DNA from: Phoebastria nigripes
Taxonomy: Eukaryota > Chordata > Aves > Procellariiformes > Diomedeidae
Assembly (NCBI GenBank): GCA_035582835.1
Contig: JAYKAV010003133.1
Coordinates: forward strand, 57,649 to 121,648
Length of the DNA: 64,000 bases
Direction of reading: 5' to 3'
Of the stretch, positions 12,836 to 26,880 are shown piece by piece. The notes under the pieces were generated by a model, which made no database searches, had not been told where the DNA came from, and worked only from the letters and a program-made list of their open reading frames with translations. The position numbers and the translations under genes were made by a program. The stretch's first letter is position 1. Every line of letters begins with the position of its first letter.

Positions 12836-13020
12836 CTTGTTATTTAATATTTAATAATATTGAATGCATATACAACATTATATTTTTATATAATTATGTA
12901 GGAATACATATTATTTAACTGTAACTCATATAATACATCTTAAATTATTATAATTTATGTATATCGTTCTATGTAGTCTATTATATATTCCTATATTTAT
13001 TTATATAAAGAGAGATATTT
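12836..13020. repeat. Extremely AT-rich segment
   Basis: About 185 bases are nearly all A and T, built from irregular TATA, TTTAAT and ATTATA phrases. This is the strongest local AT-rich run in the window apart from homopolymers. It could be a degenerate AT microsatellite or a nuclear-matrix attachment-type region, but nothing in the sequence decides this. Confidence 0.5.
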
Positions 13021-13597
13021 TGTTACTGTTTGTTCTTTTATCTTGACAACAGCTGTTCTTGTAGATGCAAGCTATGCCATTTCTTACTGATCTGACTCCT
13101 CACTGTGTCAAAAGCCTCACCTACAAAAAATTTTTTGTGTGGATAATAGAGATAATTAAATCCAAAAGAAAACAGAAACTTCCCTTCCTTGTCATCTCTG
13201 CCTCTGTGGAATTATCTTCATGATTTGAATAACGCCTAATGGGTAAACCTAAAGAGGAACACTGAACTCTTGATGTTCTGCTTTTATTGGTGAATCAGCT
13301 ATATCTCTAGCTAGTTACAGGACACTGGGAAAAAGTATTCTTTCTTGCCAATTTTCCCCCTAGAATCTTTCAACAGCATTCACGCAGAAACAAAAAATTA
13401 TCCTTTGCTGTAGCAACTAGTGCCAGGTGTAGACAACGTGTAGCTGAATTTTTGACCACAAATGTTTGACCTTTTCTGACCAGTGACAAGGCTGAACAAA
13501 AGCACAGAGCTGTAGATAAGAGATTCTCATGAATATTTAAATATCCACCTTCCTCAGAGAAAGGGCATTTTCAGATGTAAGAACCCATCTTTTTCAC

Positions 13598-13617
13598 TTT
13601 TTTTTTTTTTTTTTTTT
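13598..13617. repeat. Poly(T) run, 20 bases
   Basis: A homopolymer T run. It could be the reverse of a retroposon A-tail, but no body is recognised to its right. Confidence 0.9.
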
Positions 13618-16600
13618 AAATCTCTCTTGCAAAATAATGTAACTCAAACTAAAGGACATTCTTCAGCCTCTGACACCCCAAATCTGTTTCCTTGTTTTTA
13701 TCTCCAGATTTATTATATTTTATTGGCATAGCAGGAATAAGGGAGCAATCCAAATCTGTCATCTCTAAGCTATGGGAATGAGCACACAAACAACATCACT
13801 TTTGAGCACCTTTTTAAAACATCCTTTAAAAATTCCAGGAAGTCTCACTCTAATCTGCTTGACAGAAACCCCCACACTGACGTAGATCAGGAGGATTAAA
13901 TGATAATTGTTTGAGAATAATGAGAGAGTGGTGGAAAAGATCTCCAGGTACCATCTCTACCAATCACTGGTTACTTCTGCAATATTTTGAATTGTAAAAT
14001 TTGTATTTTGCATTGGAATTAATCCAAAGATCTCACATTTTTACAAGGAGGGATTGATTTCCTTTACTGATTAGCTGAATTACTTGGTGCCACAGATCAT
14101 ACACTATGCCTGGAACAGGCCCTGTACACGGTAGCTTCCACTTCTATAATTTTCTCAGTTGGTGGCAATTGTGTTTCTTTTCTTTAGACAAGATTGTGGA
14201 ATGTGGAGATGGAAAAAATCAATCAGTGGCAAAAAAATCCTACTCAGACCCATTTATTTTTCTCATTCACAGTGCAAGAATCTGTCTTAGACATTTTTTC
14301 CCATATGTTGTCCTTTTATATTTTAATAGTTCCACAACAAGATTTCCTACAGCTTTCCTCAGAAAAAAACATTCTAAAGGATCCTCAAGATCAGGAAATA
14401 GTTTCATATATGTGGCCTATGTTTGACATTTCTGCACTTTTTCTAGATATGTTTTCCCTGTTTATATTCTAAATAATGATTTCCCTCGTTGGTATTTAGA
14501 GCAATCAGAGATTTGTAGGCCATTCTTGAATTAGGCAGACAGGAAATTGGGGTAGATTTACAGTATGCTTAACTCTATATTAAGCATCCAAACCCATAAC
14601 AGTATGAACTGATTTCTGCTAACTCTGCTCCTTCCCTTTTATGTTCCAGCTGCACTTGGAGGACTCGAGTAGCACATAACCATATGTATAACCCACCATG
14701 TACAACTAAATAATTGTTATTACTCTCTCTCTTTTAGCAGATAATCTTGCAAGGAATAAAAATCCCAGGAATTCTCTTGTGCCATCAAAATAGGCACGCT
14801 GTATACTACACACATATAGTAACCTCAGTTGAGGACCTCTATTTAGTATAGAGCACTACATCCTGCTGCTAAAGCACTTTCTCAATAGTGCAGTAATTGA
14901 GGTTGAGAGTTAGCAAGACAGCTGGACACATGCAGAAGGTTTATAAAGGTTTTAGACTGTTAAAAATAACAATTTAAAAGCTGTAATATGATTTAGACTT
15001 GGCTAGACTGGAAAGTTTTTATTTTACCTAATTTAATTACTCTCAAGTTAAAAAGAGCTGTTTGAATTTTTCTACCTGTTCTTTGTTGTGTAACTGAAAT
15101 GGGGCTTATTAGAGGAGAAGACAGTGAAAGACACTGAATCATTCCACACACATTTTACTGGCTATCGGGCTGGAAAAAGAACACCACCACACTGATGCAA
15201 AATAGCCATGAGATACACCTGCTTTCTGTTTGTGTGATTCCTTACCGTCTGTTTATGTGTGGCAGAATAACATTTGCACTCACTGGTTCTTTATCCCTGA
15301 AACATCTTTGGAGCTGGGTAATCTTTGGGTTTCTGTTACTTTCTTTCTACCTCCTTGTATTACAAGTACAGTCTGTCGCTAAACCTCACTTTCGTCTCTG
15401 AAAACCACTAAAATAAACTGCCCTTCTGCTGTGGAGACAGGCTGTTTATTTGATGCTGCCTGACTTTATTATTTTATAAAACTTTGATTTGCCCGTCTCC
15501 AGTTTTCTGACTGTCTGCGGGAAGTGTAAGGGTCACAGTCAGCAATATTGCAACTGCACAATAACGGTAGGAACAGGTAATACCAACAAGCCTGCAGTGA
15601 ACTACTAGCAAGAGCATTCGCCTTTGAGAATTACGATGGAGGAAGGAGGACCCCTGATGAAATGACCTTTAAAGAGACCATCTGAATTATCCGTGTAAAT
15701 CTCAGGAGTGATAAGCAGTTTTCATCTGTTAAACTGAGAAATTCTGATTATTTCCAAAGTAGGGATATTCTTTAGGAAGATATGTCAACAAACGACTCAC
15801 TGAAAGTGAATGTGTAATGGCAGTAAGAAATAAGTATGGTGTTTTTGGTTTTTTTTTTTTTTTTTATTTCCTAATCATACTATGATCCCACATTGTTTGT
15901 AACTTAGCTAAATCTAATAATATGGATGTCTATAGGAAGTTTGTTTCAGAACTATAGCAGTGATTTCTTTAATGAAGAAAATACATTTGATGAAACTTAA
16001 AATGGGATCTAAATTAGATTTGTTTCAAAAAGAAATGGATTTTCTTTATGCAGTTATGCAAATTAAAAAAAAAAAATCAATGTAGAGCAACAATGTCATA
16101 TGACTTAGGAGACCAGTAACAGAAAAATCAACTGAAAATTTTCTATGAATAGTTTACTGATAAATCATGGGTTGACGTTTGTTTAAACAGACGGTTTGCA
16201 AGAGAGTTTCCAATAACATACATAACATTCACAAAAAGCCTAATCAAATAAATTATTACATTAAAACAAAAGCAGATTCACTGGAAAATTTATCTACTAA
16301 AATTTCTCAAGAAGTTTTGCCATTAAGTGATGAGAAAATCTGTTGAAAGAAGACAAAATGATAAAATGAACAGAAAGCTCTTTTATTTCCAATTAAAAAC
16401 ACAAGAAATCTGTCAGGACTGATATACTAGTTTCCTCTTCTAATGAGAAATGGGAAGCTGTGGCTTAGATTCTGCTCAGTATAACTGCTCTATAGGTGTT
16501 AAGTTTTCTAATTATAATTCATTATGAATGAAGGAACGAGTAGAAGACCGATTGAAAGACTCTGACCTAAGATATGGACAGTAATTACATGTTCTGAACC

Positions 16601-17021
16601 AGCTTGAACCTTCTTCAGGTGGACACATAGGATTAGGGCTAGGATCAAGGATGACATGGTCTCCACTCATTTGCCATGAGTTCAAAAGACCTCCCAAAAC
16701 TCCCAGCAATTTTTTAGGAGTAGCTAAATATTTTGTTACTATTTTTATTAGCTCAACAGATAAGAAACCCAGATTTTGGCCATATGGCTTCACAGAAATA
16801 CAGGGGAAAATGAACGAGAGAGCGCAAACACATCCAACATCTTGCACATGGCTTTGACTTCCAGTGATTTCTCTCATGTCTTGATGTCTTTTAGCAGTTA
16901 TTCAATTTTCACGAGAACCAGTGTTTCCTGGGTCTGTCATCTGGAGCTGTGCTAACAGTCATATAGTTGCCTGTTATGCTCCAGGCTGACAGAGCTGCTC
17001 CAATCCAGAAAGGCTAGACTC

Positions 17022-17082
17022 TGCCTTGCCTTGCCTTGCCTTGCCTTGCCTTGCCTTGCCTTGCCTTGCCTCCCCTCCCCTC
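17022..17082. repeat. TGCCT pentanucleotide microsatellite plus TCCCC units
   Basis: Ten uninterrupted TGCCT units run from 17022 to 17071 and are followed by about two TCCCC units. Perfect units over 50 bases suggest a length-variable locus. The array is strand-asymmetric (pyrimidine-rich with one G per unit on plus). Confidence 0.97.
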
Positions 17083-19646
17083 CTTTTCATGCAAGTATGT
17101 CCCAGAGCAGGTCCAGAGTGGAACTGTTCTGTAGAAGAAAGTGTGGAATTTTGTACTTACCAGGATAAATAATTCCCAGAGAAGTCAGTGAGCATTTTGT
17201 GCCAATGACCAGGCAGGGTGACAAGATGGTTCTCATGGTTTCGGAAATTCCTGTTCAAGATGCCAATCTTAGAAACCTGCCACAGTCTTTTATATTCTTA
17301 CTATGTTCTCTTTTTGCACACTCCTAGACAAAAAGCACAAGTTTTAAGTTTACAAGAAATTTCACTAGATCTTTAAAAGTTTTTTATCATGTGCTTTTAA
17401 AATACGTTACTCTTATTTTGATACTATTTTGCTCTCATTTCTCTATGGCTGCTGCACAATGAAATCTTAATTCCTTTTACTGGTTAATCTTTATTATTGT
17501 AAACACAGTGGACTGACTTTTTAATTTTTTTCCCCAGTTTGCCCATTAAATGTATTTAAACACATTTTAATGTCATAAAGAAATGTTTTTAGAATGTCCG
17601 TGGCTTTGCTTGTCTATCAATGAAATGCTACTTAAATGTATTTAAATTAGTTTAAATGCACACACACGTTCCTGGGAAAGGAAATTTCACAGCTCTTCTG
17701 TTTAACGTTACTGATATACTGTTCTAGCTAAAATTTATTCTTTTCACTGCAAAAATTGTATTTCTTAATTAAAGGATTTGAAATAAAGAAATTATATTTT
17801 CAGGGTAAGTTCAGAGGAAAAAAATCAGGAAAATGTCTTTAAGATGACCTCTCAGGGAACATGTTTTAGTTAGAAAAGGCTAATATTTGGAGTCCATTTT
17901 GGATAATAATTTAAAATTAAACTCAATAAAATGCAGCAGAATAGCACAGAGGAAATCATTGAGTCTGATCTCTGCTGATGCAGAGGTGATGCACTGGTTA
18001 TATTGGACTTTTTATCTCTGACATCTATAGTTTTTCTATAGGGAATCTATTCTGCCATATGCTTGATACAATAATATTGGAAGCTTGTCTACTGATGGAT
18101 GTGAAAAGAAATGGCAAAGAAAATAATAATAATAAAAAATCTCTTCTTGAGGAAGTCTTGAAGCAATTGGAGAAGATCAGTGCAATATATTCTTCCTGAA
18201 TGTTCACTGCCTTTACAGAGATAGCAAGTTGCAGAGCCGTTTTATTTCTCACTGGTGATGCATTATTTTCTCCCATGCTGTGTCACAGCATGCCATCTTG
18301 TTTTGCAACCTTTGAAGCCAGGAGACAAATCTCTAAAACATAAGAAAAATGTATGTAGACTTTTTTTTTGTTTAAGAAGCAACCTACCTCCACTGGCAAC
18401 TGGGCATCTTGCAGGTGCATTGTCATTTAAAAAGCATAAAATTTACATAATTACTGGTTCTAGGATTGTATTTGTAAACATTTCAGTTTCTGCCTGCGGA
18501 ATTGTAAGTGTAAGAACAGCTGTCTCAAAAAATCTGTGATTATCACAGTTAATTAATTTACCTGAAAGACAGCAAGATAACAAAACCTGATTCGTGTCTC
18601 AGAGAATTCGCAAACCTATTCTATATGTACTGCAAGATGAAGGCGACAATGATATACAAAGGTTTGACAGTTGCAGCCGTAGTACGGTCTTAATTTTGAA
18701 CATGAGCAATATGGCTCAGACTGAAGGAGTGACTTTAATGAGAGTATAACAAACATTTGCTGTGAACAGTATTTTAACATCAGTTCTTTGTCAGAAAAGG
18801 GAAAGACTTGTGTTCCTTTGGGTATCTGGGTGCTTGATAACTTTAACCGTGTTTTTATGTTTAATATTTCCTCTTCCTTACCTTGACTTTCCAGGTAATA
18901 ACAATATCTACGCATACAAACACATTCAGCATATAACAGCAATTATTTATTTCTAAATACAAATTCTGTAAGACGAACAGTATCCTGTCTCCCCAGAGAA
19001 GGGTTTAGAAGTCTTGAAAGAAAGCACCTGTGTCCTAGGAAAGGTTCATTCATGAGTGCCAAGAAGAAATATCCCTGCTTTCTCATATCCTGTAATCTTA
19101 TTAAGTATGAAGATGCCAAGCAACAGCATGTAGGAGACATAATGAAATGTGGATGATCTAGGGAAAAAACAAAAAGAGTTGTAATTAGCATAGATGATGG
19201 TGTTTAGAAATTAGGAAGCACAGGAAAGTTGTAGTTTCAGAAATCCGAGTATTTCTCCCTGCCTGCTTTAGTATTTAAACAGTATCCAGCCAAAGTCCAT
19301 TTTTTGACACGCACAGTCTGCAGGTAGGACAGGCCAGTAAGAGAAGGGTCATGTGGAAAGCTCCCTGTTGATTTTACTTTCTTTCTTTTCCCAGATCTTC
19401 CCCTCTGAGTAATTCCACTTGAATCAGCAAGTCCTACCATCATTACCCCTTCTATAGAGACAGCAGTGGAACTACATGAAAATTAACTCCCCAAAGAAGC
19501 AAGTCAAATGAAGTTTTATGTTGTGTTTTATTTCATTTTTAAATCAATCAGGTATCTATTAGCAAACGTTGTACACCCACAAACAAAATAGCAGTGTCTC
19601 AAGCTGGGTTTCTATTGTACCAGGGACAGCTTACTGAGTTTCAAAA

Positions 19647-19702
19647 CTCTGATTTTCATTGTACTTTTTAAAATCTCTGATTTTCACAGTGTTTCTTAAA
19701 AT
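19647..19702. repeat. 28-bp tandem duplication, two diverged copies
   Basis: Units 19647-19674 and 19675-19702 both begin CTCTGATTTTCA and end TTAAAAT, with several differences in the middle. Confidence 0.85.
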
Positions 19703-19952
19703 CTCATTAACTTTCCAAAAGATGTGCAACTTCTACCTCTCCCTGAAAAATCTTGGAGTTCTTTGGTGATACAACCTGCAAGGTCTGTTCATGTGCTCAT
19801 TGAGGTGCTTGGTGCCAGCCCTGTTATTGTTGATTGATATGGGCTGCAGAAGAGTTAGCAGCCACCACAGTCCTATCGCCTCTCAGAAAGGCTGCTGTAG
19901 GCATCACTACCCAGGCAGCACCTACTCTGGGATTTCTGGAGAGTGAAAATGA

Positions 19953-19971
19953 TCTCTCTCTCTCTCTCTCT
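19953..19971. repeat. TC dinucleotide microsatellite
   Basis: A pure TC run of about nine units. Confidence 0.95.
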
Positions 19972-21065
19972 AAGAAAAGATGATTATAGTAACTCATGCT
20001 CTAAAAGGCAGTAAAAATGTGTGTAGTTGACAAAGTTTGGGGAAACACTAAATAAGAAAGAATCAAAGGAAGATGATAATTAAAAACAAAAAATATTTTT
20101 TAAATGTTTACCTCTTTCAGAGGTAAAATAGCCATTAAATTTTCAGGATCCTAGGCTAACTGGATCCATAACTGTATCTAAATATCTAAAGGTTTTAAAA
20201 TTTATCAAAATGTAGAGCTCCTTGTTGGTTATATTAAATACTATTTAGGATAGGGCTTCAATTGGATGCACTGGGATTTAGTAGGTAAAAATGTTAACAT
20301 TACAGTTTTTTTAATAACACATTCATCTCTAAGACGCACTGCTGCTTTGTTCATTGCTAGTGTGAAATTGATAAAACTGATTCAAACTGATAAAAGAACA
20401 GGAGGATCAGAGATAATTAAAAGGAAATAAAGGATTCCTGTGCCTCTGATCTTTATATTGTATTAAATAATAGTAAGTTCAGCCAGGATAATTGAATGTG
20501 TCACTAAGCTCACGTGTTTTTTGATATATCAATTAAAAGTAAAATAAAGTGCCTCGTGGAAAATAAAAGCAAATCAGATATCAAAGGAAGAAAGAGAAAA
20601 GTTCAGTGAAAGACTGAGTGTAAACTGCTTGGCAGAAGACTGAGAAGAAAAAAGATCTGTCCTCACTCCCAATAAGTGAAAAGGGAACTTCTTTTTCATA
20701 AACCATCTTCTTGGGAGTTCTTCATAACCTGGTGAGCTCAAATTTTGAGGATGCATAGTGGATTCTCACCCTCGTTTGGTGAGAGGGCTTTGGTGAAAAG
20801 CTTATTTATGCAATGATAAAACTGTATGAGTTTTATCTCCATCAGCAGAGGTTAAGATATGGGTGCGCAAATGGACTGTTCTCTGTTGGACATGCTTAAT
20901 GAAGGACAGGAACAAAGTTAACCAGAATATTGTCAAATTGCAAGAAGTTTCTTTCCTTCTTTATTTGTATATATTAGTGCTGTGCTTCCTCCTGTTTAAA
21001 ACAACATTTCCTTTTCTTCCTAGAGATTTCCTTATTTTTGCCAAGCATAGGGGTGCTTTGAGCCA

Positions 21066-21660
21066 TAGAGTAATTCAGACTGGAAGTGACCAAAGGAGGT
21101 CATCTAGTTTAGATCTCTACTCAAAGCAGGGCTAACTTCAAAGTAAGGTAAGATTGCTCAGGTCCTTGCCTGGTCGAGTTTTGAGTTATCTCCAAGGGTG
21201 GATATTCCACTACTTCTCCGGGCACCTGGTCCAGTGCTTGGCTACCATCATGGCGAATATTCTTTGTTTGCAGCTAGCCTGAATTTCCCCTTCTGGAGCT
21301 TGTGACCACTACATCTTGTCTTTTCACTGTGCACTTCTAAGAAAAGTCCACCTTCATCTTCTCCATAACCCCCTTTTGGTAGTTGAAGACTGAAATCTGA
21401 TCCTTCGTTAGCCTTCTTTTCTCCAAGCTGAACAAACCCAGCTTTCTCATCCTCTCCTCATACGACATATACTCCACCCCCCTCATCATTTTGGTGCTCT
21501 AGTGATGGGTTCTCTCTCTTTCTATTGCACAGAGAGGGGAACCTTGACACAATATTCCACTTGTGGCATCATGAGTGTTGAACAGAGAGAAATAACGACT
21601 TCCCTCAACCTGCTGGCTGTGAATTTGGTAATGCAGCCCAATATGCAGGAAGCCTTTATC
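21066..21660 (-). mobile_element. Old CR1 LINE 3' fragment
   Basis: Read on the minus strand this is a degraded CR1 3' end. The left edge resembles the reversed CR1 tail and the GGAAGTGACC / TCATCTAG phrase. Then come the reversed 3' UTR and ORF2 C-terminal stretch (TTCTCCAAGCTGAACAAACC, CTCATCCTCTCCTCATA). Further right is the segment CAGCCCAATATGCAGGAAG, equivalent to the CR1 phrase about ancestral sequence near RT motif E. Numerous substitutions and small indels mark an old copy. It has no intact frame. A 169-residue plus-strand frame (21502-22011) is an antisense accident that extends past the element. Confidence 0.8.
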
Positions 21661-24600
21661 ACTGACAGGCCAAACTCATTTTCTCTCAACAGGATTCTCT
21701 ATGTAGCTGGAACTCACCCTTACAGTTATCACAGGAGACTTCCTGGAACTGTTACTTATGTACAATATCTCCGCAAGAATTTCTATAAAAAGAAACATGT
21801 TAAAGAAGGCAACAGTATTCACATGCTTCCTACTAAAAATGGGGGGGGAAAAAACCCATATATTTCTTTTCTTGTGGTTTGGACATCCATTGAAATTAGT
21901 GAGTATAACATTCAGCTCTCAATTTATAGATGTGTAAAATATACTTACATTCCTTTATGGAATCAGGTGACTGAAACAAGAACGGCCTCCACCCAAAACA
22001 CAGATATCTAGCAAGGTGTGAGGTAATTCGTAATTCGGAACTGTATTGGTAGATTATAAATACTTGGAAGAGAAGCATCAGATATATAAGTGAAGCCAAA
22101 AGAGGAGCAGCAAAGATAAAAGGAAACATCAAGTGGTTATATATAACAGAGAAAGGCCTGTACAGAGAGGTTTTGGTTGCTTTGTCTTGAGAGAAATTAT
22201 AGCATAAATAAAGAGTGAGAGTAAAACATTTAGAATATACAAAAAGCATACTACTAGAAAGAATGGCTTTTTTCTAACAGTTAACCCTTGGTGCTAAATA
22301 CAGCCCTATTTGTTTTTTATCACTATTAGGAAGACATGGCTTTTATAGAAAAAAAAAAATAGTTCTTTTTATAGTGTAAAGCCTCTCAAGTGTCTAATTT
22401 GGTTGAAGACCAAATAGCTTTACAGCCTAACAGATGGTGAACTTCAAGGAGAATCTACACACCAAAAATGTACCAATTTAAGTGGTCATATACTAATTGT
22501 ACAAATACATCACTCCAAGGAACTTGTTTTTAATCTGATGGAGTTTGATTACCGTAACACCCTTCAGCTGGCAGTCTTAAATTGGCCTGAGTGGTTAATA
22601 CAGATTTTTTTAATATAGTTTGGTATCCTTAAAGCTAAGTTGACATAAGGGTCTGGGATTGAAGTGCCCACACCAGAAGTCTGGACTGATTTCTAACCAA
22701 TATCAGTTTACCTTCCTTGACTGTAGAAGAATATAGAGCAACTAACACAGATGTAGCTGTTTAGGTTGAGTCAGATGAATCAGATATATGAATGAAGTCA
22801 CTCAGTGAGTTGCCTGGAAAGAATGTTGTTTCCTGCTACTGAAAATGAAGGCCCTTTCTGCCTAGATACTGAGGAAGGGCTAGATATATCCTCAAGGTGA
22901 TAAGGGTTAGTGTCCGAGAGACCCAGAGAGCATGTGTGCTGTGCATGGGAATAGAGACATCAAACAGTCTGACAAAAGTGACTTTGGAAAGGACATAGGA
23001 TCCTTGTCGTACTACATTGCAACCCTTGTATATCTAAGTTAATGGCTTAGAACTTTTCTTTTTTACAGGTATTCCTGTAACAGACCTATTTATAAACTGT
23101 ATACACAGGCAATAGGAATACCGAACCAAAGCACAACTCCCCTTCTCTATATTCCCTCTCCTTTCCATATTACACAATGCTACAGCAATGAAGGAAAAGT
23201 GCAAGTATGAGGTTATTTAATGTTTTCATAGAATTAAAATATTTCAGCTGTCCTGCTTCCCTTCCCAGCCTGCCCTCTCCGGTCCCAGACGGGCCCTGTT
23301 TATGTCACATACATGCGAGAGTGTGTGTGTGTGTAAATAAAATACCTTTGTTCTGAGAATGCACCAAGTAAAGAATAAAGCTTTGTTTAACAATGTTTTA
23401 TGAGTCCACAGCGTTATGACTTCAAATTAGGGACTCAAGCTGAAAGTATACTGCAGGGCAATTTAAAAAAGAAATTTTAAAAACAATTAGAGCCTATTTT
23501 GTACAATTTTGTCAACTATTTAAAAGACCTTTTTTTGTGGTTCTCATGGAATCTAAATTGCCATGTGAGTCACTTTTAGGTATCACTTTCCCTTTTCCTA
23601 GGAGCAATTTGGGAAAAGGGTGTTGTTCCAGATCTGACAGGGTTCAGTTTTACTGAACCCATTGCACGCACCCAAGCATGCATTAAATTACATGTTGCGA
23701 TCACAACAGAAACAAATGAGGCAAAAGATGGCTGTGTAATTCCTTACGCTTCATACTTATGTATGGGCAGTATCCTTTTTCCCCTGCCATTGCAAATTAA
23801 AGAACAGGCAGCAGGGAAAACGCTATGCCAACACTGCTGTGCAGAATGCATGCTGTGCTCCACGGGGCACTAGACATTACCTGTGCTAAGTGGCACTGCA
23901 GCGTTTGCTCACGTAAGGAGGCATCTGTGTTTCAGGCAGCACAGAAGCCCAGTATTCGCTTTCACGGCCACATGTGAACAGCCTTGCTGGTTAATGCAGA
24001 CAGAGACAACATTTACACACTGATACTCTGAAGGGGAGAGAGGCTTTAGTCCCTGTCCTGTGCCTGTTCCTGCATCACATAAAAAAAGCCATATCAGTGC
24101 TAGTCCCAGGCAGGCAGGTCAGGGCTACATATGCATTGCTAACTACTCTTGTCCCTCACCTCCTTCATGGAGAGCTTCTGTGATTCTTGGGAAAGTGATC
24201 CCTGTCATTCTGCATAGTCAAAGCGAGACCCAGAAGACAGGGTATTAGCACTTTTTTTTTTTTCTTTTTTGAGATGTTGAGTCCAAATCAGAAGCATTTC
24301 CAGACAGACAACTTAGTACAGAGTCTGAGACATTACCTTCAAGGTAAGCAGAGGAAATGTTAAGGTAAGTGTATCAGTTATAGCTGTCTCATACACAGCA
24401 TGCTCTTTTTAAGTTGACCTTGGTGGTATAAGCAATATTCCATGCTTTTGATCCAAAATAGAAAAAAATTACTATGAACTTTACTATGAACTTGGTGTTA
24501 ATATCTTAGTGGCAAATGTTAGTGCATTATGTTACATTGGATGTTGATTTTTTTATTCTACACATCTAGAAAACATGAAATGGCTACCATCCTGCAGTAC

Positions 24601-26744
24601 ACTCTGGATGTTTGCCTTGGAATTTTATGAGTTCTCCTTTTCCCTGCTCAGTATGAAGTTGTTAATGACAATGATGGAGGAGGAAACACCTGACAAGTAT
24701 TAGACAAACTGTTTATCACATTTGGGCTATAGATTAAGGCCCAAGTGGAAAATATATTCTACTCCCTTTTCTACGCCTAATCTTGCAATGTGTAAATTTA
24801 ATAATGGAATCCACAGGGTGCTTCTTCCTTTTCAGCTGGCACACATAGGGTAGGCTGGAAACACAATAACTTACAGAGAACTATGGTGTCACCTGGACAT
24901 TTCTTACCACAGGTTCCTGAGCAGATTCTGTCCACAGAACAGTTAAAATAGAATTGGGAAAGAAGGTTTTGGAAGAAAGTGGTCCTGAGCTACAATAAAA
25001 GACAAACATTTCTTCTTTTCCACTCACAGAACTTATGTACTTCCAAAACACTACTCAGGATTTGTTGGAGCTGCAGTCAACAGTTTGCCAGAAGTTCAGA
25101 ATTCAACGTCAAGCTTAATTTGAAAAGGCTATTGGCTAATCACTTTTTGGCTTTAGCTGACAAATGAAGTATGAAACCTGCCAGTAGCTGCGTATTTTAT
25201 TCAATTGTTCCATCTGAAAGTTAAACAGAACAGAATAGGGGTTACATAGGAAAGGGTGAGCATGACAAAGTGGAAAAGGGGGAAAATTTTGACCCCACAA
25301 CAAACAATAGTGTGTTAAAGTGACTAATTAATTATTCTGAGGGATTTCTCTATTGATCCAAGTTAAGCCCTTGCTAGTTTCTTGTACATATGAGAAATTT
25401 ATTGTCAAATGAAGTTTGTTAGCCTTCTGCTACTCCAGTTCTTGAAGGCAGTATGAACAATGCAGACTTGATCAATTACAAGCCTGCATGTTACTAGCAT
25501 GACTCCATTCACTCACTGGACCATGTCTAACAAGACAAAAATATACCTGTTTCCTTCTGTGTGTACTTTAACCTCTGCCTCCTGATCTTGCACAGCCGGG
25601 ACATTACATTGGAAAGGATACAGAGCAGCAGGTAGAAAGGCATAGTAGAGAATCACAGAAAGGAGTACTATTGTTGTAGCACCTAGTAAATCTTCACTGA
25701 GCATCAAAATATCTGGGATAAACAAGTTAGATGGCAGAAACAGTGTGTGCCACTGCCGAAGGTCAAAAAATCAGTCAAAAGGCAAGCAGATTTTATAGAG
25801 AGTTTTCAATGTAAGGTCATAAGTCTTAGAAGCATCTGTTTGAGTTGCATGCACTAAGAGCAGATGAGCCCGGAAAGTGAAGAGGTCAGAAAAGCAAAAA
25901 GAGCTTGATCCTGTAGGAAAGACAAAAGACAAAACAAAACTGAGCAAAGTATTTCTTGGGAGAAGTCTTAAAATTCAAAGAAATTGTCTTTTATTTTATC
26001 TGACCCTTGTTCAGGAAAAATGTGGTTTTGTATATTTTTTTCAGTAAACTGTGTGAAATTACCTAGCTGCAAAATCAGCTTCCCTCAAAAAAACCCCAAG
26101 CCATAAATTAAGGCATTACAGGAAGTGACAAATCCCACTCTATCCAAAAGTCAGAGCATCCAGCCCCAAAACAAACAGACATGCAGAAGAGAAGCTTCTT
26201 TCCTTCCTCTCTGCACAGCATGGGTGGTGCCCCTGTACTGGATTATGTGTTGGTGCCACATCATTATGCCAAGATGTATGATACAGATAGGCTCACACCA
26301 ATAACAGAAGAGCAGGAATACACCCTGACACACCTACACTCTTGTTCCCTTTTGTAATTCAGGTTCTCTGCAACTGTAGAGAAGCTAGTGAGAAGCTGGG
26401 GCACAGTGTGTGATTGGCAGTTGCACAGGAGCTGCGCAGAGATGGAAAGTGGGGCGGTGATGGAAGAGCAAACCTTGGTAGCCTGACCTTTTTCCCTCCC
26501 CAGTAAAACCTGTGCCTGAAAGACTGGTTGGAATACTTACTCGGCATGTGAGAGTTCTGTCTTTACATTTAATAAGAAATTTAAAAGTCAAATTCCCAAG
26601 CCAATGCCCCTACCAGTATTCTGAGAGCTGGTATTCTGAGCTCATTTGCTTTCTGTTGATGCTGTCCTACTCTTCATCGACGACTGCATTTGCCAGCTGT
26701 TTAAAACATACAGGAGAGATAACAAACATTGTTTTAATTCTATG
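21661..26744. other. Long stretch without gene
   Basis: No supported exon or transposon. It contains a GT microsatellite at 23321-23334, a G run at 21841-21848 and a short T-rich run at 24252-24270. The open frame at 25513-25725 on minus (70 residues) has a hydrophobic stretch but no family resemblance. Confidence 0.5.
23321..23334. repeat. GT dinucleotide microsatellite
   Basis: Seven GT units followed by AAATAAA. Confidence 0.9.
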
Positions 26745-26880
26745 CTCTGGATCAGACCTCTGTTTCAGATGGATCTGAATGTTGATCTCCCACCTCCTGG
26801 GTGATTATTCTAACCACTTGGCTTTGTGGTATAGGACTACCAGCAGTTTTGTGAATCTAATTCCTTCATTTTCATCATAG
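26745..26880 (-). repeat. tRNA-like ancient repeat scrap
   Basis: The phrase ATCTCCCACCTCCTGGGTGA followed by TTCTAACCACTTGGCT reads, on the minus strand, like the tRNA-like head (box A side) of a repeat that is common in turtle and crocodilian DNA. In that repeat, phrases about a leading interval and an adjoining interval are joined in this order. Only this scrap is recognisable and it is strongly diverged. A related scrap lies in the opposite orientation at 59565-59605. Confidence 0.4.

Larger units (their letters stand above)
10481..17021. other. Long stretch without gene
   Basis: No exon or transposon is supported. It contains plain T runs at 11121-11136, 13598-13617 and 15849-15865 and an extremely AT-rich segment at 12836-13020. 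The longest open frame (16512-16877 minus, 121 residues) has no domain and overlaps an open frame on the other strand. Confidence 0.5.
17083..21065. other. Stretch without gene
   Basis: AT-rich sequence with only a 28-bp tandem duplication at 19647-19702 and a CT microsatellite at 19953-19971. Open frames up to 108 residues (18616-18942 minus) show no domains. Confidence 0.5.

Noticed and set aside
16512..16877. 121-residue open frame on the minus strand
   Set aside because: No domain, no flanking splice context that I could defend, and an overlapping plus-strand frame.
17022..17082. CRISPR-like array
   Set aside because: Plain pentanucleotide microsatellite without spacers, and the genome is vertebrate.
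21502..22011. 169-residue open frame on the plus strand
   Set aside because: Its first third is antisense to an old CR1 and the remainder is AT-rich text without any domain, so a chance frame.
25513..25725. 70-residue hydrophobic frame on the minus strand, possibly a membrane protein exon
   Set aside because: No family resemblance and no convincing splice sites. A hydrophobic run alone is common in AT-rich frames.
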